A stretch of DNA of 64,000 nt from positions 1 through 64,000 of the forward strand of contig NZ_BDGT01000032.1 in the NCBI RefSeq assembly GCF_001748285.1. Reading direction: 5' to 3'. The notes below the pieces were generated by a model, which searched no databases, was not told the DNA's origin, and worked only from the letters and a program-made list of their open reading frames with translations. Shown here piece after piece: positions 42,625 through 51,852 of the stretch; position 1 is the first letter of the stretch, and the number at the start of each line of letters is the position of its first letter. A program made the translations under genes and the position numbers. Origin of the DNA: Thermogemmatispora onikobensis (GTDB lineage: Bacteria; Chloroflexota; Ktedonobacteria; Ktedonobacterales; Ktedonobacteraceae).

Positions 42625-43764
42625 CTATGTCCCAGGAGCGGGGGAGGCGAAGCGCTCGGGACCACAGGCCAATAGCAGGGGAGAGCGCCGTCCCGAGCAA
42701 AGCAAGTCGCTGACTAGCTGACCGGTGAGGGCGCTTAGCATCACCCCGACGCTGCCGTGCCCCGTGGCCAGAATGACATTCTGCCAGCCGGGGAGAAGGC
42801 CCACGATCGGCAAGCCATCAGGCGTGGCCGGTCGCAGTCCAGCCCAACTGCCTTCAACCGTGGCTTCGGCCAGGGCCGGCACCAGGCGCCGCGCCTGTGC
42901 GAGCAGCCAGGCCACTCCCTCGGCAGTCACGCAGACCTCGAAACCGGCCTCTTCGCGCGTCGCCCCAACCGTCAGCGAGCCATCCCGCCGCGGAATAAGG
43001 TAGATGGCCCGGCCAAAAAGAAGATGATGGAGCGCTGGCAGCCCCTCCGGCGGTCGCAAACTCAGAAGCTGCCCCCGCACTGGCCTCACCGGCACCCTGC
43101 AGCCCAGCCAGGCGCAGCACTGGGCACTCCAGGCACCCGCTGCAATCACTAGAGAGCCACAGCCAATCTCTTCACCAGTCTTCGTCTGGACCGCTAGCAC
43201 TCGCCCGGCGCGCTGGCGCAGACCACACACTTCGCAGCCTTCGTAGCAACGAGCCCCGGCTCGACGAGTAACCCAGGCCAGCCCCTTGAGCAGCTCGCTA
43301 GCCCTCAGCTGCCCCTCTTGGGGAGCATACACAGCCCCCTCAACCTCAGCACTGAGCAGCGGCTCCTGCCGTCGCGCCTCTTCCCCATTGAGCCAGCTCA
43401 GTTGTAAACCCAGCGGCTGCCAGCGATCTAGCCGCCGCTGCAGACGCGCTACTGCTCGCCCCTCACAGGCCAGGCGCAAGGCCCCAGGTCGCTCAAGCTC
43501 GATCTGAAGGCCGCTGCTTTCCTCCAACTCGGCCACCAGCTTTGGCAGGGCCGACCAGCCCGCGAGCAATAACGAGGCCAATGGACCTGGCCCATTGAGC
43601 GGGCCGAGCGGAGCAAGTAGGCCAGCTGCTACAGCGGAGGCCCCAGCTCCTACTCTGGCCCGCTCCAGAAGACAGACGTCAACCCCAGCCTGACGTAGAT
43701 AGTAGGCAATCGACCAACCAATGACGCCAGCCCCAATAATGACGACCTCTGCCTGATCAGACAT
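42625..43764 (-). CDS. FAD-dependent amino acid oxidase, glycine oxidase ThiO-like
   Basis: This is a DAO-family flavoenzyme (379 aa) of the type that oxidises glycine to iminoacetate for the thiazole of thiamine. It has the FAD-binding GAGVIG (VVIIGAGVIGWSIAYYLRQA), the VGAGASAVAAGLLAP loop, and the C-terminal WAGLRPATPDGLPIVG and ATGHGSVGVMLS stretches typical of ThiO. ATG 43764 (MSDQAEV) is preferred because GGAAAGGAAG lies upstream; the frame is open to 43848. No other thiamine gene is nearby, so a sarcosine or other amino-acid oxidase cannot be excluded. Confidence 0.82.
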   Translation of the reverse strand: MSDQAEVVIIGAGVIGWSIAYYLRQAGVDVCLLERARVGAGASAVAAGLLAPLGPLNGPGPLASLLLAGWSALPKLVAELEESSGLQIELERPGALRLACEGRAVARLQRRLDRWQPLGLQLSWLNGEEARRQEPLLSAEVEGAVYAPQEGQLRASELLKGLAWVTRRAGARCYEGCEVCGLRQRAGRVLAVQTKTGEEIGCGSLVIAAGAWSAQCCAWLGCRVPVRPVRGQLLSLRPPEGLPALHHLLFGRAIYLIPRRDGSLTVGATREEAGFEVCVTAEGVAWLLAQARRLVPALAEATVEGSWAGLRPATPDGLPIVGLLPGWQNVILATGHGSVGVMLSALTGQLVSDLLCSGRRSPLLLACGPERFASPAPGT

Positions 43765-43884
43765 AGGCTTTTCTTCCTTTCCAGACCACTCGTCTGTGCC
43801 GCCCAGGTTAGGAAGAAGTATTATAGCCTCTTTCTCCAGCCAGCGCATAGTCCCGGCGTTTCGGCAAGCAGATCAATTCTCTAT

Positions 43885-43917
43885 TGTAGAGGTATATAAT
43901 GTTAAATAATCTCTACA
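43885..43917 (+). promoter_or_regulatory. Inverted repeat around a TATAAT upstream of manganese catalase
   Basis: TGTAGAG (43885-43891) is inverted as CTCTACA (43911-43917) with a 19-bp AT-rich spacer that contains TATAAT (43895-43900). The region 43849-44066 is unusually AT-rich and contains a further TATACT near 43932-43937. An oxidative-stress regulator site is a possible reading. Confidence 0.4.
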
Positions 43918-44066
43918 GTTTATAACAACTTGATATACTGTTAGCTTGCATTAGTGTTTTAAAATAAGTAAGGGATGGGAAACCAGAGACCACCGAATGA
44001 AAGTTCAGCGGTGTATTCAAACAGGTTTCCCTCTTAAAAAGGTCAGCAGTAAGGAGGAAGGACGAC

Positions 44067-44954
44067 ATGTTCTTTCACGTACAGAAGCTCATCAACGAGA
44101 TTGTGCCAGACGAACCTGATCCGGCAGCAGCCAATGCACTGCAGGAGGGGTTAGGTGGGCAATTTGGTGAAATGCGCACAATGATGCAATATTTGTTCCA
44201 GAGCTTCAACTTCCGCGGCAAGGCCAAGCCCTATCTCGACCTGATCCAGGGCATTGGAGTTGAAGAGATCAGCCACGTCGAGCTGATTGCCACCACCATC
44301 AACCATCTCCTGGACGGTTCGCCGCGCTACCGGGGAGAGATCCCAGCCAATGGAGCTACCCCGCTCAACATCGCTCTCAAGGAGGGCAACATTCACCACT
44401 TTCTGGTTGGAGCCCAGGGAGCGCTGCCCATCGATGCCGCCGGCAACCCCTGGTCAGGCTCCTACGTCTACAGCAGCGGCAACCTGGTACTCGACCTGCT
44501 CAACAACCTGGTGCTTGAAGCCACCGGGCGGCTTCAGAAATGTCGTCTCTACGAGATGACGAACAACAAGACCGCGCGTTCCACGATCGCCTATCTGATC
44601 GTGCGTGACGAGGTGCACGAGAAAGCCTATGCCAAAGCGCTTGAGACGCTTGGAGTCCAATGGGGCAAGATCCTGCCCATTCCCAAGTTTGACGCCAGCA
44701 AGTTGCCTGAAGTCAAGCGTCTGATGGACATGGGCCTTCATAACCAGCTCCACCACTGGCGCCTCGATGGCTCGGAGATGGGCAAGATTTTCCACGGCCC
44801 CTCGCCAGCACAGGATGGCACCTTGACCACCACCCAGAAGCCACCCGAGGGGGCCCCCATCAAGCTGAGCGAGGCACGTCCCGAGGAATTCGCCCCGGGC
44901 CTGACGCCGGAGCTGGAGAAGCTGATTCAGCAAATCGAGGCCGTCAAGGTCTGA
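44067..44954 (+). CDS. Manganese catalase
   Basis: This non-haem dimanganese catalase splits hydrogen peroxide in the cytoplasm. By alignment to the known family ligands, the metal site should be Glu35, Glu67, His70, Glu151 and His184, and all five are present in the right contexts (GQFGEMRTM, GVEEISHVE, LEATGRLQ, RDEVHEKAY). The 295-aa length is usual. ATG start with AAGGAGGAAGGACGAC upstream. The gene stands alone with a long AT-rich promoter region that carries a dyad. Confidence 0.95.
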   Translation: MFFHVQKLINEIVPDEPDPAAANALQEGLGGQFGEMRTMMQYLFQSFNFRGKAKPYLDLIQGIGVEEISHVELIATTINHLLDGSPRYRGEIPANGATPLNIALKEGNIHHFLVGAQGALPIDAAGNPWSGSYVYSSGNLVLDLLNNLVLEATGRLQKCRLYEMTNNKTARSTIAYLIVRDEVHEKAYAKALETLGVQWGKILPIPKFDASKLPEVKRLMDMGLHNQLHHWRLDGSEMGKIFHGPSPAQDGTLTTTQKPPEGAPIKLSEARPEEFAPGLTPELEKLIQQIEAVKV

Positions 44955-45013
44955 GAGCAGCTGTAAGGTGTGTTCCTGGCCAACCAGGCAGGAGCACGAA
45001 TGAAACGAGTCCC

Positions 45014-45065
45014 AAAAACCGGGCGCGCTCTCTCCGACTCGCCAGCAAGAGCGCGCCCGGTTTTT
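45014..45065. terminator. Bidirectional terminator after manganese catalase
   Basis: An 18-bp perfect stem (45014-45031 with 45048-45065) including five A on one side and five T on the other, so it can act in both directions between the catalase and the convergent DnaJ-type gene. Confidence 0.9.
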
Positions 45066-45177
45066 GTCTACATCCTGCTCATTTCATTGACGAAAAATGC
45101 GATAAGCAACCAGCTCCCGCATTGGCCCAGTCGAGTTAGCAAGCGAGCCGCAGGGCAAGCCGCTCAGTCGCCGATCA

Positions 45178-46110
45178 TCAGTGCAGCGAGCGAGCAAAAA
45201 CCTCGAAGAGGCGACGCTGTTCCTCGGTCAGATGAGTTGGCAGGACCACATTTACCTCAGCATAGAGATCGCCACGCTGATCGGGCTGACCCAGAACCGG
45301 CATGCCCTGGCCACGCAGGCGGAAAGACTTGCCATTGGGGGTCTCCGGCGGGATCTTCAGCAACAGGCGCCGGCCTGACGGTGTTGGCACCTCCACCTCG
45401 CCACCCAGCATAGCCGTTACCAGAGGAACATCAACCCGCGTGCGCAACGTTGTGCCCTCGCGAGTAAAGCGCGGATCAGGCCGGACATGGATACGCAGAT
45501 AGAGATCACCTCTCCCAGCAGCGCCCGGGAGTCCCTGACCTGGGATACGGATACGTGCGCCATCCTCGACGCCGGCGGGGATCTTCACCTCCAGGCGGCG
45601 GCGGCTGCCATCGATATCCTCCAACTCGATCATACGAGTGGCACCGTCGTAAGCCTCCGCCAGCGAGATCTCCAGCACTGACTCCACATCGCGCCCAAGT
45701 GGAGCCTGGCGCCCGGCAGCACGCTCTGTCCGCGTCCGCCCTCCGAAAGGAGTGCCGAAGAACATCTCGAAGAAATCGGAGAAGGGAGAAGCGCCACCGA
45801 GAAGATCCTCCAGATCCTCCTCAGTGATCGTCTGATAACGATATCCGCCAGAGCCAGAGGCACCCGGCCAGCGTCCATAGCGCTGATAATAGCTACTCAG
45901 CTCATCATACTTCTTGCGCTTTTCAGGGTCAGAAAGGACCTCATAAGCCTCGTTAATCTCTTTGAAGCGTTCTTCCGCCGTCTTATCTCCTGGATTCACA
46001 TCGGGGTGATACTGACGCGCCAGCTTGCGGTAAGCCTGCCGGATAGTCTTATCGTCGGCGTTACGATCCACACCCAGGATCTTATAATAATCTTTATAAT
46101 CGACAGCCAT
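45178..46110 (-). CDS. DnaJ-type co-chaperone without zinc finger (CbpA-like)
   Basis: This Hsp40 stimulates DnaK. The J domain is at residues 1-75 with the HPD motif at 35-37 (QYHPDVNP). It is followed by a Gly/Phe-type linker (RWPGASGSGGYRYQ) and two beta-sheet substrate-binding domains up to residue 310. The zinc-finger domain of type I DnaJ is absent, so this is a type II/CbpA-like protein. The ATG has GGGGGGAGG upstream. It is the last gene of the minus-strand heat-shock cluster, 625 bp after dnaK. Confidence 0.93.
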   Translation of the reverse strand: MAVDYKDYYKILGVDRNADDKTIRQAYRKLARQYHPDVNPGDKTAEERFKEINEAYEVLSDPEKRKKYDELSSYYQRYGRWPGASGSGGYRYQTITEEDLEDLLGGASPFSDFFEMFFGTPFGGRTRTERAAGRQAPLGRDVESVLEISLAEAYDGATRMIELEDIDGSRRRLEVKIPAGVEDGARIRIPGQGLPGAAGRGDLYLRIHVRPDPRFTREGTTLRTRVDVPLVTAMLGGEVEVPTPSGRRLLLKIPPETPNGKSFRLRGQGMPVLGQPDQRGDLYAEVNVVLPTHLTEEQRRLFEVFARSLH

Positions 46111-46735
46111 AGGTGCCTCCCCCCAGGAAGATGTGAACTACAGGCCCTTCAAGCAAGAAAGCAAGCAACTAAGACCTACCCACCTACCTACCTACCTACC
46201 GCACCCCCATTCAGCCTTCCACGGGCCAGCAGACAGGTTCCATACCTTGAACAGGAACGACCGCCTGTAGAAGAACAATGGGATCAACCACTTCCGACAC
46301 AAACATGCCCTTCTCCCTTGCCTTACGGGAAGGCAGGGGAGCAGCACGCGCAGGGAAGGAGCCTTCACGAGCCAACAAGCTGGCAAGCAAACTTATCAGC
46401 ATCTCACTTAACGAACCAGGCTCCGGCAACAGTCACACGAGGTAGCAGCGGAAGGAGGACGATGGCAACAGCACCAGCCCGCCGCTGAGAGGGAACAGCC
46501 TGGCCTGGTAGGCAGTTCAGTAGTACCGGCCAGCCAGCCAGCTCACCAGAAGACCAGCGAGCAGAGCGCACGACATCTTTTCGTTTCGGGCAGCCCAGGT
46601 CACTGGTGAGTTGACCGGCACTACAGAACAGCTCGACAGGCGGCCTCGCTCAGCCGAAGGAGGCGGGACGAGGCCGCCTGCTGCAGAGCAAGAGCCAGCC
46701 AGATGCCAGGCAGCGGGGCACCGCCGGGGAACGGC
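46111..46735. other. Gap between dnaK and the DnaJ-type gene, with a CCTA tetranucleotide run
   Basis: Contains CCTACCCA followed by about four and a half CCTA units at 46183-46200, some 70 bp upstream of the DnaJ-type start. No gene or clear promoter was recognised; frames here lack ribosome sites. The tract is short and probably neutral. Confidence 0.5.
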
Positions 46736-48637
46736 TCAGATCTCGCGATACTCACCCTCGATGGGGCCAGAATCGCCGCCTTCCGAGGGGTTCGAGCCGG
46801 AAGGAGAGCCGCCGCCTGGAGCAGCACCGGCCCCGGCCTGGCTGTAGATCTCCTGACCGATGCGCGACAGCGAGCGCTCCAATTCATCCAGTGTGCTACG
46901 CACACGAGCGACATCGCTGCCTTTGAGGGCCTCACGTACCTCAGCAATCTTGCCCTCCACCTCGCTACGCAGGCTGGCTGACACCTTTTCACCCAAATCG
47001 CGAAGCGTCCGCTCAGCCTGATAGGCCACACTATCGGCGCGGTTGCGGACCTCGATCTCTTCGCGGCGGCGCCGATCCTCTTCCGCATACTGCTCGGCTT
47101 CGCGCACCATGCGCGCCACCTCCTCCTTGCTGAGGCCGCTGGAGGCCGTGATCGTAATCTTCTGCTCGCGCCCAGTAGCCTTATCGCGCGCCGAGACATT
47201 CAGGATACCATTGGCGTCGATATCGAAGGTCACCTCAATCTGCGGCACACCACGCGGAGCGGGCGGGATACCCTCCAGGCGGAAGCGGCCCAGGCTCTTG
47301 TTATCGCGAGCCAGCTCGCGCTCACCTTGCAGCACATGGATCTCAACCGCCGTCTGATTATCCTCAGCGGTGCTGAACAGCTCCGTCTTGCGCGTCGGGA
47401 TGGTCGTATTGCGCTCGATAAGCTTCGTCATCACGCCCCCCAGCGTCTCAACACCCAGGGAGAGCGGCGTCACATCGAGCAGCAGGACATCGCGCACCTC
47501 GCCCTTGAGCACACCGGCCTGGATCGCCGCACCGATCGCCACCACCTCATCCGGGTTGACCCCCTTATGTGGCTCCTTGCCGAAGAGGCGGCGCACCATC
47601 TCGATGACCGCCGGCATGCGCGTCTGGCCGCCGACCAGCACCACCTCATTGACATCGCTGGGACGAATACCGGCATCAGCCAGGGCCTGCATCACCGGTC
47701 CGCGCGTGCGCTCAATCAAATCGCTCACCAGCTGTTCCAGCTTGGCGCGGGTCAAGGTCATCATCAGATGCTTGGGGCCATTGGCATCAGCGCTAATGAA
47801 GGGCAAATTGATCTCCGTCTGCAGCGAGCTGGACAGCTCAATCTTCGCGCGCTCAGCAGCCTCCTTCAGACGCTGCAAGGCCATACGATCCTGGCGCAGA
47901 TCGATGCCGTGCTCCTTGCGGAACTCATCGGCCATCCAGTCGATAATACGCTGGTCGAAGTCATCGCCACCCAGATGTGTATCACCGTTAGTGGCCTTCA
48001 CTTCGAAGACGCCATCACCGAGCTGCAAGATCGAGATATCGAAGGTACCGCCACCCAGATCGTAGACGGCGATGATCTCATCCTTCTTCTTGTCCAGCCC
48101 GTAGGCCAGTGAAGCCGCCGTCGGCTCATTGATAATGCGCAGAACTTCCAGGCCGGCGATCTTACCGGCATCCTTGGTGGCCTGGCGCTGCGAGTCGTTA
48201 AAGTAGGCCGGCACCGTAATCACGGCCTGCGTAATCTTCTCGCCCAGCTTTGCCTCAGCATCTAGCTTCAGCTTCTGCAGGATCATGGCCGAGATCTCCG
48301 GCGGGCTATACTCACGCCCCCCCATCACGACCCGTGCATCACCGTTGGGCGCCCGAGTGATCTTGTAGGGCACCAGCTTCATCGTGCGCTGAACCTCGGG
48401 GTCGTCATAGCGGCGCCCCATCAAACGCTTGACCGAATAGACCGTATTCTCCGGGTTAGTGATCGCCTGGCGCTTGGCCAGCTGGCCCACCAGTCGCTCA
48501 CCCGTTTTGGTCACCGCTACCACCGATGGGGTCAGGCGCGAGCCTTCACTATTCTCCAGAACTACCGGCTCGCCCGCCTCCATTACCGCCACCACCGAGT
48601 TAGTTGTCCCAAGGTCAATGCCGATCACTTTAGCCAT
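46736..48637 (-). CDS. dnaK: Chaperone DnaK (Hsp70)
   Basis: The ATPase domain begins [20 protein letters not shown] and contains [20 protein letters not shown] (phosphate 2 loop) and the [13 protein letters not shown] adenosine motif. The linker [15 protein letters not shown] leads to the substrate-binding domain. The tail is Gly/Ser-rich. 633 aa is normal. The ATG has AAGGAGGG 9 bases upstream. It follows grpE with a separate minus-strand promoter in between. Confidence 0.98.
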   Translation of the reverse strand: MAKVIGIDLGTTNSVVAVMEAGEPVVLENSEGSRLTPSVVAVTKTGERLVGQLAKRQAITNPENTVYSVKRLMGRRYDDPEVQRTMKLVPYKITRAPNGDARVVMGGREYSPPEISAMILQKLKLDAEAKLGEKITQAVITVPAYFNDSQRQATKDAGKIAGLEVLRIINEPTAASLAYGLDKKKDEIIAVYDLGGGTFDISILQLGDGVFEVKATNGDTHLGGDDFDQRIIDWMADEFRKEHGIDLRQDRMALQRLKEAAERAKIELSSSLQTEINLPFISADANGPKHLMMTLTRAKLEQLVSDLIERTRGPVMQALADAGIRPSDVNEVVLVGGQTRMPAVIEMVRRLFGKEPHKGVNPDEVVAIGAAIQAGVLKGEVRDVLLLDVTPLSLGVETLGGVMTKLIERNTTIPTRKTELFSTAEDNQTAVEIHVLQGERELARDNKSLGRFRLEGIPPAPRGVPQIEVTFDIDANGILNVSARDKATGREQKITITASSGLSKEEVARMVREAEQYAEEDRRRREEIEVRNRADSVAYQAERTLRDLGEKVSASLRSEVEGKIAEVREALKGSDVARVRSTLDELERSLSRIGQEIYSQAGAGAAPGGGSPSGSNPSEGGDSGPIEGEYREI

Positions 48638-48820
48638 CGCTACAATCCCTCCTTCGTGGAGGAGAAGGCCCTCTCCTGATGAGGCTCTCTCCTCACACTA
48701 CTCATGCTTTCACTCACTTCGTTCCTTCAAGCTCTTTCGTCGTCTCGTCCTGTCTCGGCACACCAACGCTGTCATACCCACGTCGCCAGCCAGAGCAGGG
48801 CAGGCAGGTCTCTGTCAGTA

Positions 48821-48849
48821 CTTGTATCACATATCACAAAAACTGTCAA
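48821..48849 (-). promoter_or_regulatory. dnaK promoter
   Basis: On the minus strand TTGACA (48849-48844), 17-bp spacer, TACAAG (48826-48821), about 180 bp before the dnaK start. No CIRCE element and no clean HAIR (CTTGAGT-N7-ACTCAAG) was found here. Confidence 0.55.
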
Positions 48850-48886
48850 GTCAATTTACCCAAACCGTCAGATACGGACCAGATCG

Positions 48887-49456
48887 TCATGGAGTAGACG
48901 ACGAGGAAGGAGTAGGCGGCGAGCCGGCCACAACAACCTGAGCCGGGCGGACAATGCGCTCGCCGAGCATATAGCCGGGGCGAACGATCTGCAGGACGGT
49001 GCCTTCGGGAGCACTGGCCTGAGTATCGAGGGCCACGGCCTCGTGCAAGCGCGGGTCGAACTGCTCGCCCTGGCGCCCGATCTGACGGATGCCCAACTCG
49101 GCCAGGGTGCTGGCAAGACGCCGGGCCACCAGATGGAGCCCCTGAACCCAAGGCTGGTGGGCCAGTTCAGGGGGAGTAGCGCTGAGCGCGCGCCCCAGAT
49201 CATCGAGTACGGGCAGCAGACGCCGCAGGAGAGCAATCTGGGCACTAAGGCTGGCCTCCTCCTGCTCCTGCCCGACGCGGCGCCGGTAGTTGATAAAATC
49301 GGCCTGTGAGCGACGCAGCATATCCAGGTACTCTTCCGAGCGCCGCTGCTCCGCGGCCAGCTCGCGCTCCAGGCGACTGACCAGTTGCGCTTTATCATCC
49401 TCCACGGCCTGCTGTGGCCTGGCTTCCTGCTGTCGCTCCTGCCCTTGATGCCACAT
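48887..49456 (-). CDS. grpE: Nucleotide exchange factor GrpE
   Basis: The long N-terminal helix (LVSRLERELAAEQRRSEEYLDML) and the conserved RSQADFINYRRRV are typical of GrpE; the C-terminal beta domain ends with GYMLGERIVRPAQVVVA, the GrpE signature. 189 aa. GrpE dimers promote ADP release from DnaK. ATG 49456 has AGAGGAGG 5 bases before it. TTGACA on the minus strand (49581-49576) may be a -35 box, but no good -10 follows at the right spacing. Confidence 0.95.
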   Translation of the reverse strand: MWHQGQERQQEARPQQAVEDDKAQLVSRLERELAAEQRRSEEYLDMLRRSQADFINYRRRVGQEQEEASLSAQIALLRRLLPVLDDLGRALSATPPELAHQPWVQGLHLVARRLASTLAELGIRQIGRQGEQFDPRLHEAVALDTQASAPEGTVLQIVRPGYMLGERIVRPAQVVVAGSPPTPSSSSTP

Positions 49457-49835
49457 TTCCTGCCTCCTCTAGCGCGAAGACGAGGCCGGCAGTGCCCCGG
49501 CACCCTCCCTCCGGCTGCCCCCGACCAGCCGCCTCGCGCAATGTCTGACCTGTAACTTTCAACTCTATCATAGTTTGTCAAACGTTCGCAGAACTGACGG
49601 GCATTTCTTTAGCAGAGGCTCGGGGAAAGACGAGTCTTTTCTGCTCTCATCCCGCCACCTCTCTCCAACCTTCCGACATGGTGAACAGCCCTATTGAGGC
49701 AGCCAGCTGCTTGCACCCCTCAGACTTCTCCACTGGGGGCGAGCGCCAGCGGAGCCGGGCCGACACAGCGTGCGCACAGACGGGCAACCTGTCCTCTCTC
49801 CTCCCCCACCCACCCGCCTCTCTCTTCCATTCCGC
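49457..49835. other. Gap between the hspR-like gene and grpE
   Basis: About 380 bp with no supported gene. It contains a minus-strand TTGACA (49581-49576) near grpE. Confidence 0.45.
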
Positions 49836-50456
49836 TCACTCTCGCGCCGACTCAGAGCCTACCGCTTGCCCGGTGGAATCGGTCTCAGCGGCCTGCTGGC
49901 CTGCCTGCGATAGCCTGATGCGAGCAAGGGGCTGCGATGGCTGCCCTTCTGTGTCCACTTGCCCAGCCACCATCTCCTGCGAGCTGCGCTGCTCGCTGAT
50001 GCCAGCCTGCTCGCTTAAGGCCCGACGCACCTCGATACGCACTCCGGAACCCTCTCCAACCTCGCCCAACCCCAGCACTTCGAAAAGCCGGCGCATCTCA
50101 CGCAGGGCATTCTCAGCACGCATTTGTGCCTCTCGCGCCTCCTGAATCTCTTGCTGGAGGACACGGACATGTCTGCGAATCTGCATGATATAGCGGATGC
50201 CGACCGCGTTGACTCCCTGCTCATACAATTCGGCCACCTCTTCGAGGATGGCCAGATCACTATCGGAATAGAGGCGATTCTTGCCACTTTGGCGCGCCGG
50301 CTCCAGGAGGCCCGCTTTTTCTAGCTCTCCTCCATAGCGTCGCAACATGTGCGGAGGCAGCCCCAGTAGCTCAGAGACAACCCCTATGGTGTACTTGTGA
50401 ATCGTGTCTCTCGGCTCACCTGGGACTCTCGCAGATGGCCTGGATCGTCGCTTCAT
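49836..50456 (-). CDS. MerR-family regulator, HspR-like
   Basis: The winged-helix MerR domain is at about residues 20-90 (YTIGVVSELLGLPPHMLRRYGGEL, then NRLYSDSDLAILEEVAELYE), very close to HspR repressors that control dnaK operons in Actinobacteria and Chloroflexota. A coiled-coil helix (QQEIQEAREAQMRAENALREM) follows, then a Gln/Ser-rich tail not usual for HspR (about 140 aa); here 206 aa. The ATG has AAGGAGG 6 bases upstream. The position ahead of grpE and dnaK supports a heat-shock regulator role. Target sites were not identified. Confidence 0.85.
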   Translation of the reverse strand: MKRRSRPSARVPGEPRDTIHKYTIGVVSELLGLPPHMLRRYGGELEKAGLLEPARQSGKNRLYSDSDLAILEEVAELYEQGVNAVGIRYIMQIRRHVRVLQQEIQEAREAQMRAENALREMRRLFEVLGLGEVGEGSGVRIEVRRALSEQAGISEQRSSQEMVAGQVDTEGQPSQPLARIRLSQAGQQAAETDSTGQAVGSESARE

Positions 50457-50614
50457 GCCAAGCCTCCTTCCTCAACGACCTCTGACCTGACCCGCTGTGC
50501 CACGCTGTGCTGTCAGCACCACGCCCCCCTCCTTCTCCTTCATTCACTACCCACCCCCCAACCAACACCACAGGGGGCGCGCTCACCTGCTCCCCGCTCC
50601 CGGGACCTATCCAT

Positions 50615-50643
50615 AGGATATACTTTTTAACAATTTTTGTCAA
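50615..50643 (-). promoter_or_regulatory. Promoter of the hspR-like gene
   Basis: On the minus strand TTGACA (50643-50638), 17-bp A/T-rich spacer, TATCCT (50620-50615), 160 bp before the ATG. Confidence 0.65.
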
Positions 50644-50712
50644 GTGATTTATCCAAAAAATCAAAGGAGCCACAGCCAGGCCGGAGTGAGACTCAGAGAG
50701 CTCGCTGGACAC

Positions 50713-51513
50713 TCAGGGCTGGAGCAAACGCGCCAGGGCCTCCGTCTGCTCGCTGAACCTGGCCAGGCGCTTTTTCTTGAGGTTCTCGCGCAGGACCCAG
50801 GCGATGTCTTTGTCGTTCCAGCTGGCACAGGTCTGCATCAGGGCAAAGCCCTCCTCCGGAGCGGCAGCAGTGACGACGCTGAGGCTGTAGCCAAGAGTCT
50901 GACGCAGGGAGCGAAAAGCCGCCTGATGGCGCTCCGCTGGCGCCAGCTGATGGAGCCGCTCCAGCACCTGGCGATGAATGCTGAGAGCCGCCGCGCTCAA
51001 CTGAGGCTCCTGAAGTAGTGCTGGCTCTGCCAGCGCTGCTATCGCAGCTCGCTGGTGAAGGAGGCTGCCTTCGACGGCGAGACGACTGAGCTGCTCCAGA
51101 GTCTCTGTGCTGGATACAGGAAGGAGCTGCTGGTAGGCCATGACTACCCCTTCGCGAATGCGCCAGCAAGGAGAAAGTGCCCGCTCTTCTAAGAGTGTCC
51201 AGGCCCATGCTCTCCAATCCGGCCAGGCCGCAGCGCAGGCCCCCAGGGCAACGAGACCACACAGGACGGTGAATTCGGCAGGGGTGTTGCTCTGGACGTC
51301 TTCACGCTCTGTGCTGAGTAGATAGGTCAGAAGCACTTCGGCGGCTGGCGGGTCGTTGGGGACGCGCAAAGCAAGCAGATGCGCCAGATCATAGGCCAGG
51401 GCGAGGTTGGCGCGCGGCCCCGGCAGATGGCTCTGCTCCCGCAGATAGTACTCCAGGAGCCGCGGCCTCCCACACAGGGCTTTGTCAATGAGCGGTTCTA
51501 GTGTATCTTGCAT
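50713..51513 (-). CDS. Helical-repeat protein of unknown function
   Basis: I do not recognise a named family in this 266-aa protein. It is almost wholly alpha-helical, with segments that resemble HEAT/ARM-type pairs (WAWTLLEERALSPCWRIREG, LEQLSRLAVEGSLLHQRAAI, LAEPALLQEPQLSAAALSIH). The C-terminus ends in a basic segment (LRENLKKKRLARFSEQTEAL). No signal peptide, membrane helix or catalytic motif. The ATG has only a weak GGAA upstream. It is transcribed away from the MerR gene at 51853. Confidence 0.7.
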   Translation of the reverse strand: MQDTLEPLIDKALCGRPRLLEYYLREQSHLPGPRANLALAYDLAHLLALRVPNDPPAAEVLLTYLLSTEREDVQSNTPAEFTVLCGLVALGACAAAWPDWRAWAWTLLEERALSPCWRIREGVVMAYQQLLPVSSTETLEQLSRLAVEGSLLHQRAAIAALAEPALLQEPQLSAAALSIHRQVLERLHQLAPAERHQAAFRSLRQTLGYSLSVVTAAAPEEGFALMQTCASWNDKDIAWVLRENLKKKRLARFSEQTEALARLLQP

Positions 51514-51699
51514 GCTGTTTCAGTTCCTTTGTCTACGCTGTCAGAGTTGCTGCCCTGATTGTAGCACAGAGTCATCGCTGTCTCCAGCAGCTCTTTGCCA
51601 GTTCCCCCGGTCTTTCGCTCCTATCCCGCCAGATGAGCTATTGCTGCCTGCGCCTCTCCCTCAATCCCCGCTGGCAGCCAGATCTGTAGCTCCATTAAC

Positions 51700-51730
51700 C
51701 TTGACGTAAACGGTAAGCTTATGCTATAAT
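51700..51730 (+). promoter_or_regulatory. MerR-type promoter with operator dyad
   Basis: TTGACG (51701-51706), an 18-bp spacer and TATAAT (51725-51730). The dyad CTTgaCGTaaACGgtAAG (51700-51717) overlaps the -35 box and spacer, the usual placement for MerR-family activators, and lies just upstream of a MerR gene, so autoregulation is likely. Confidence 0.65.
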
Positions 51731-51852
51731 AATGGTGACAATTGGCCCAGGAGCTGTCAACACAGATGTGTCCACCTGCAACAGTCGACAGCCCTGGCCA
51801 GGCAGTCGCTCGTCTCTTTGCTGTATTCGCTCTCCGGGAGGTCGCGTCAGCG

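Noticed and set aside
46183-46200. CCTA tetranucleotide tract as a phase-variable element
   Set aside because: Only about four and a half units, outside any coding frame or promoter box.
48638-49835. CIRCE element (TTAGCACTC-N9-GAGTGCTAA)
   Set aside because: No such inverted repeat is present near grpE or dnaK.
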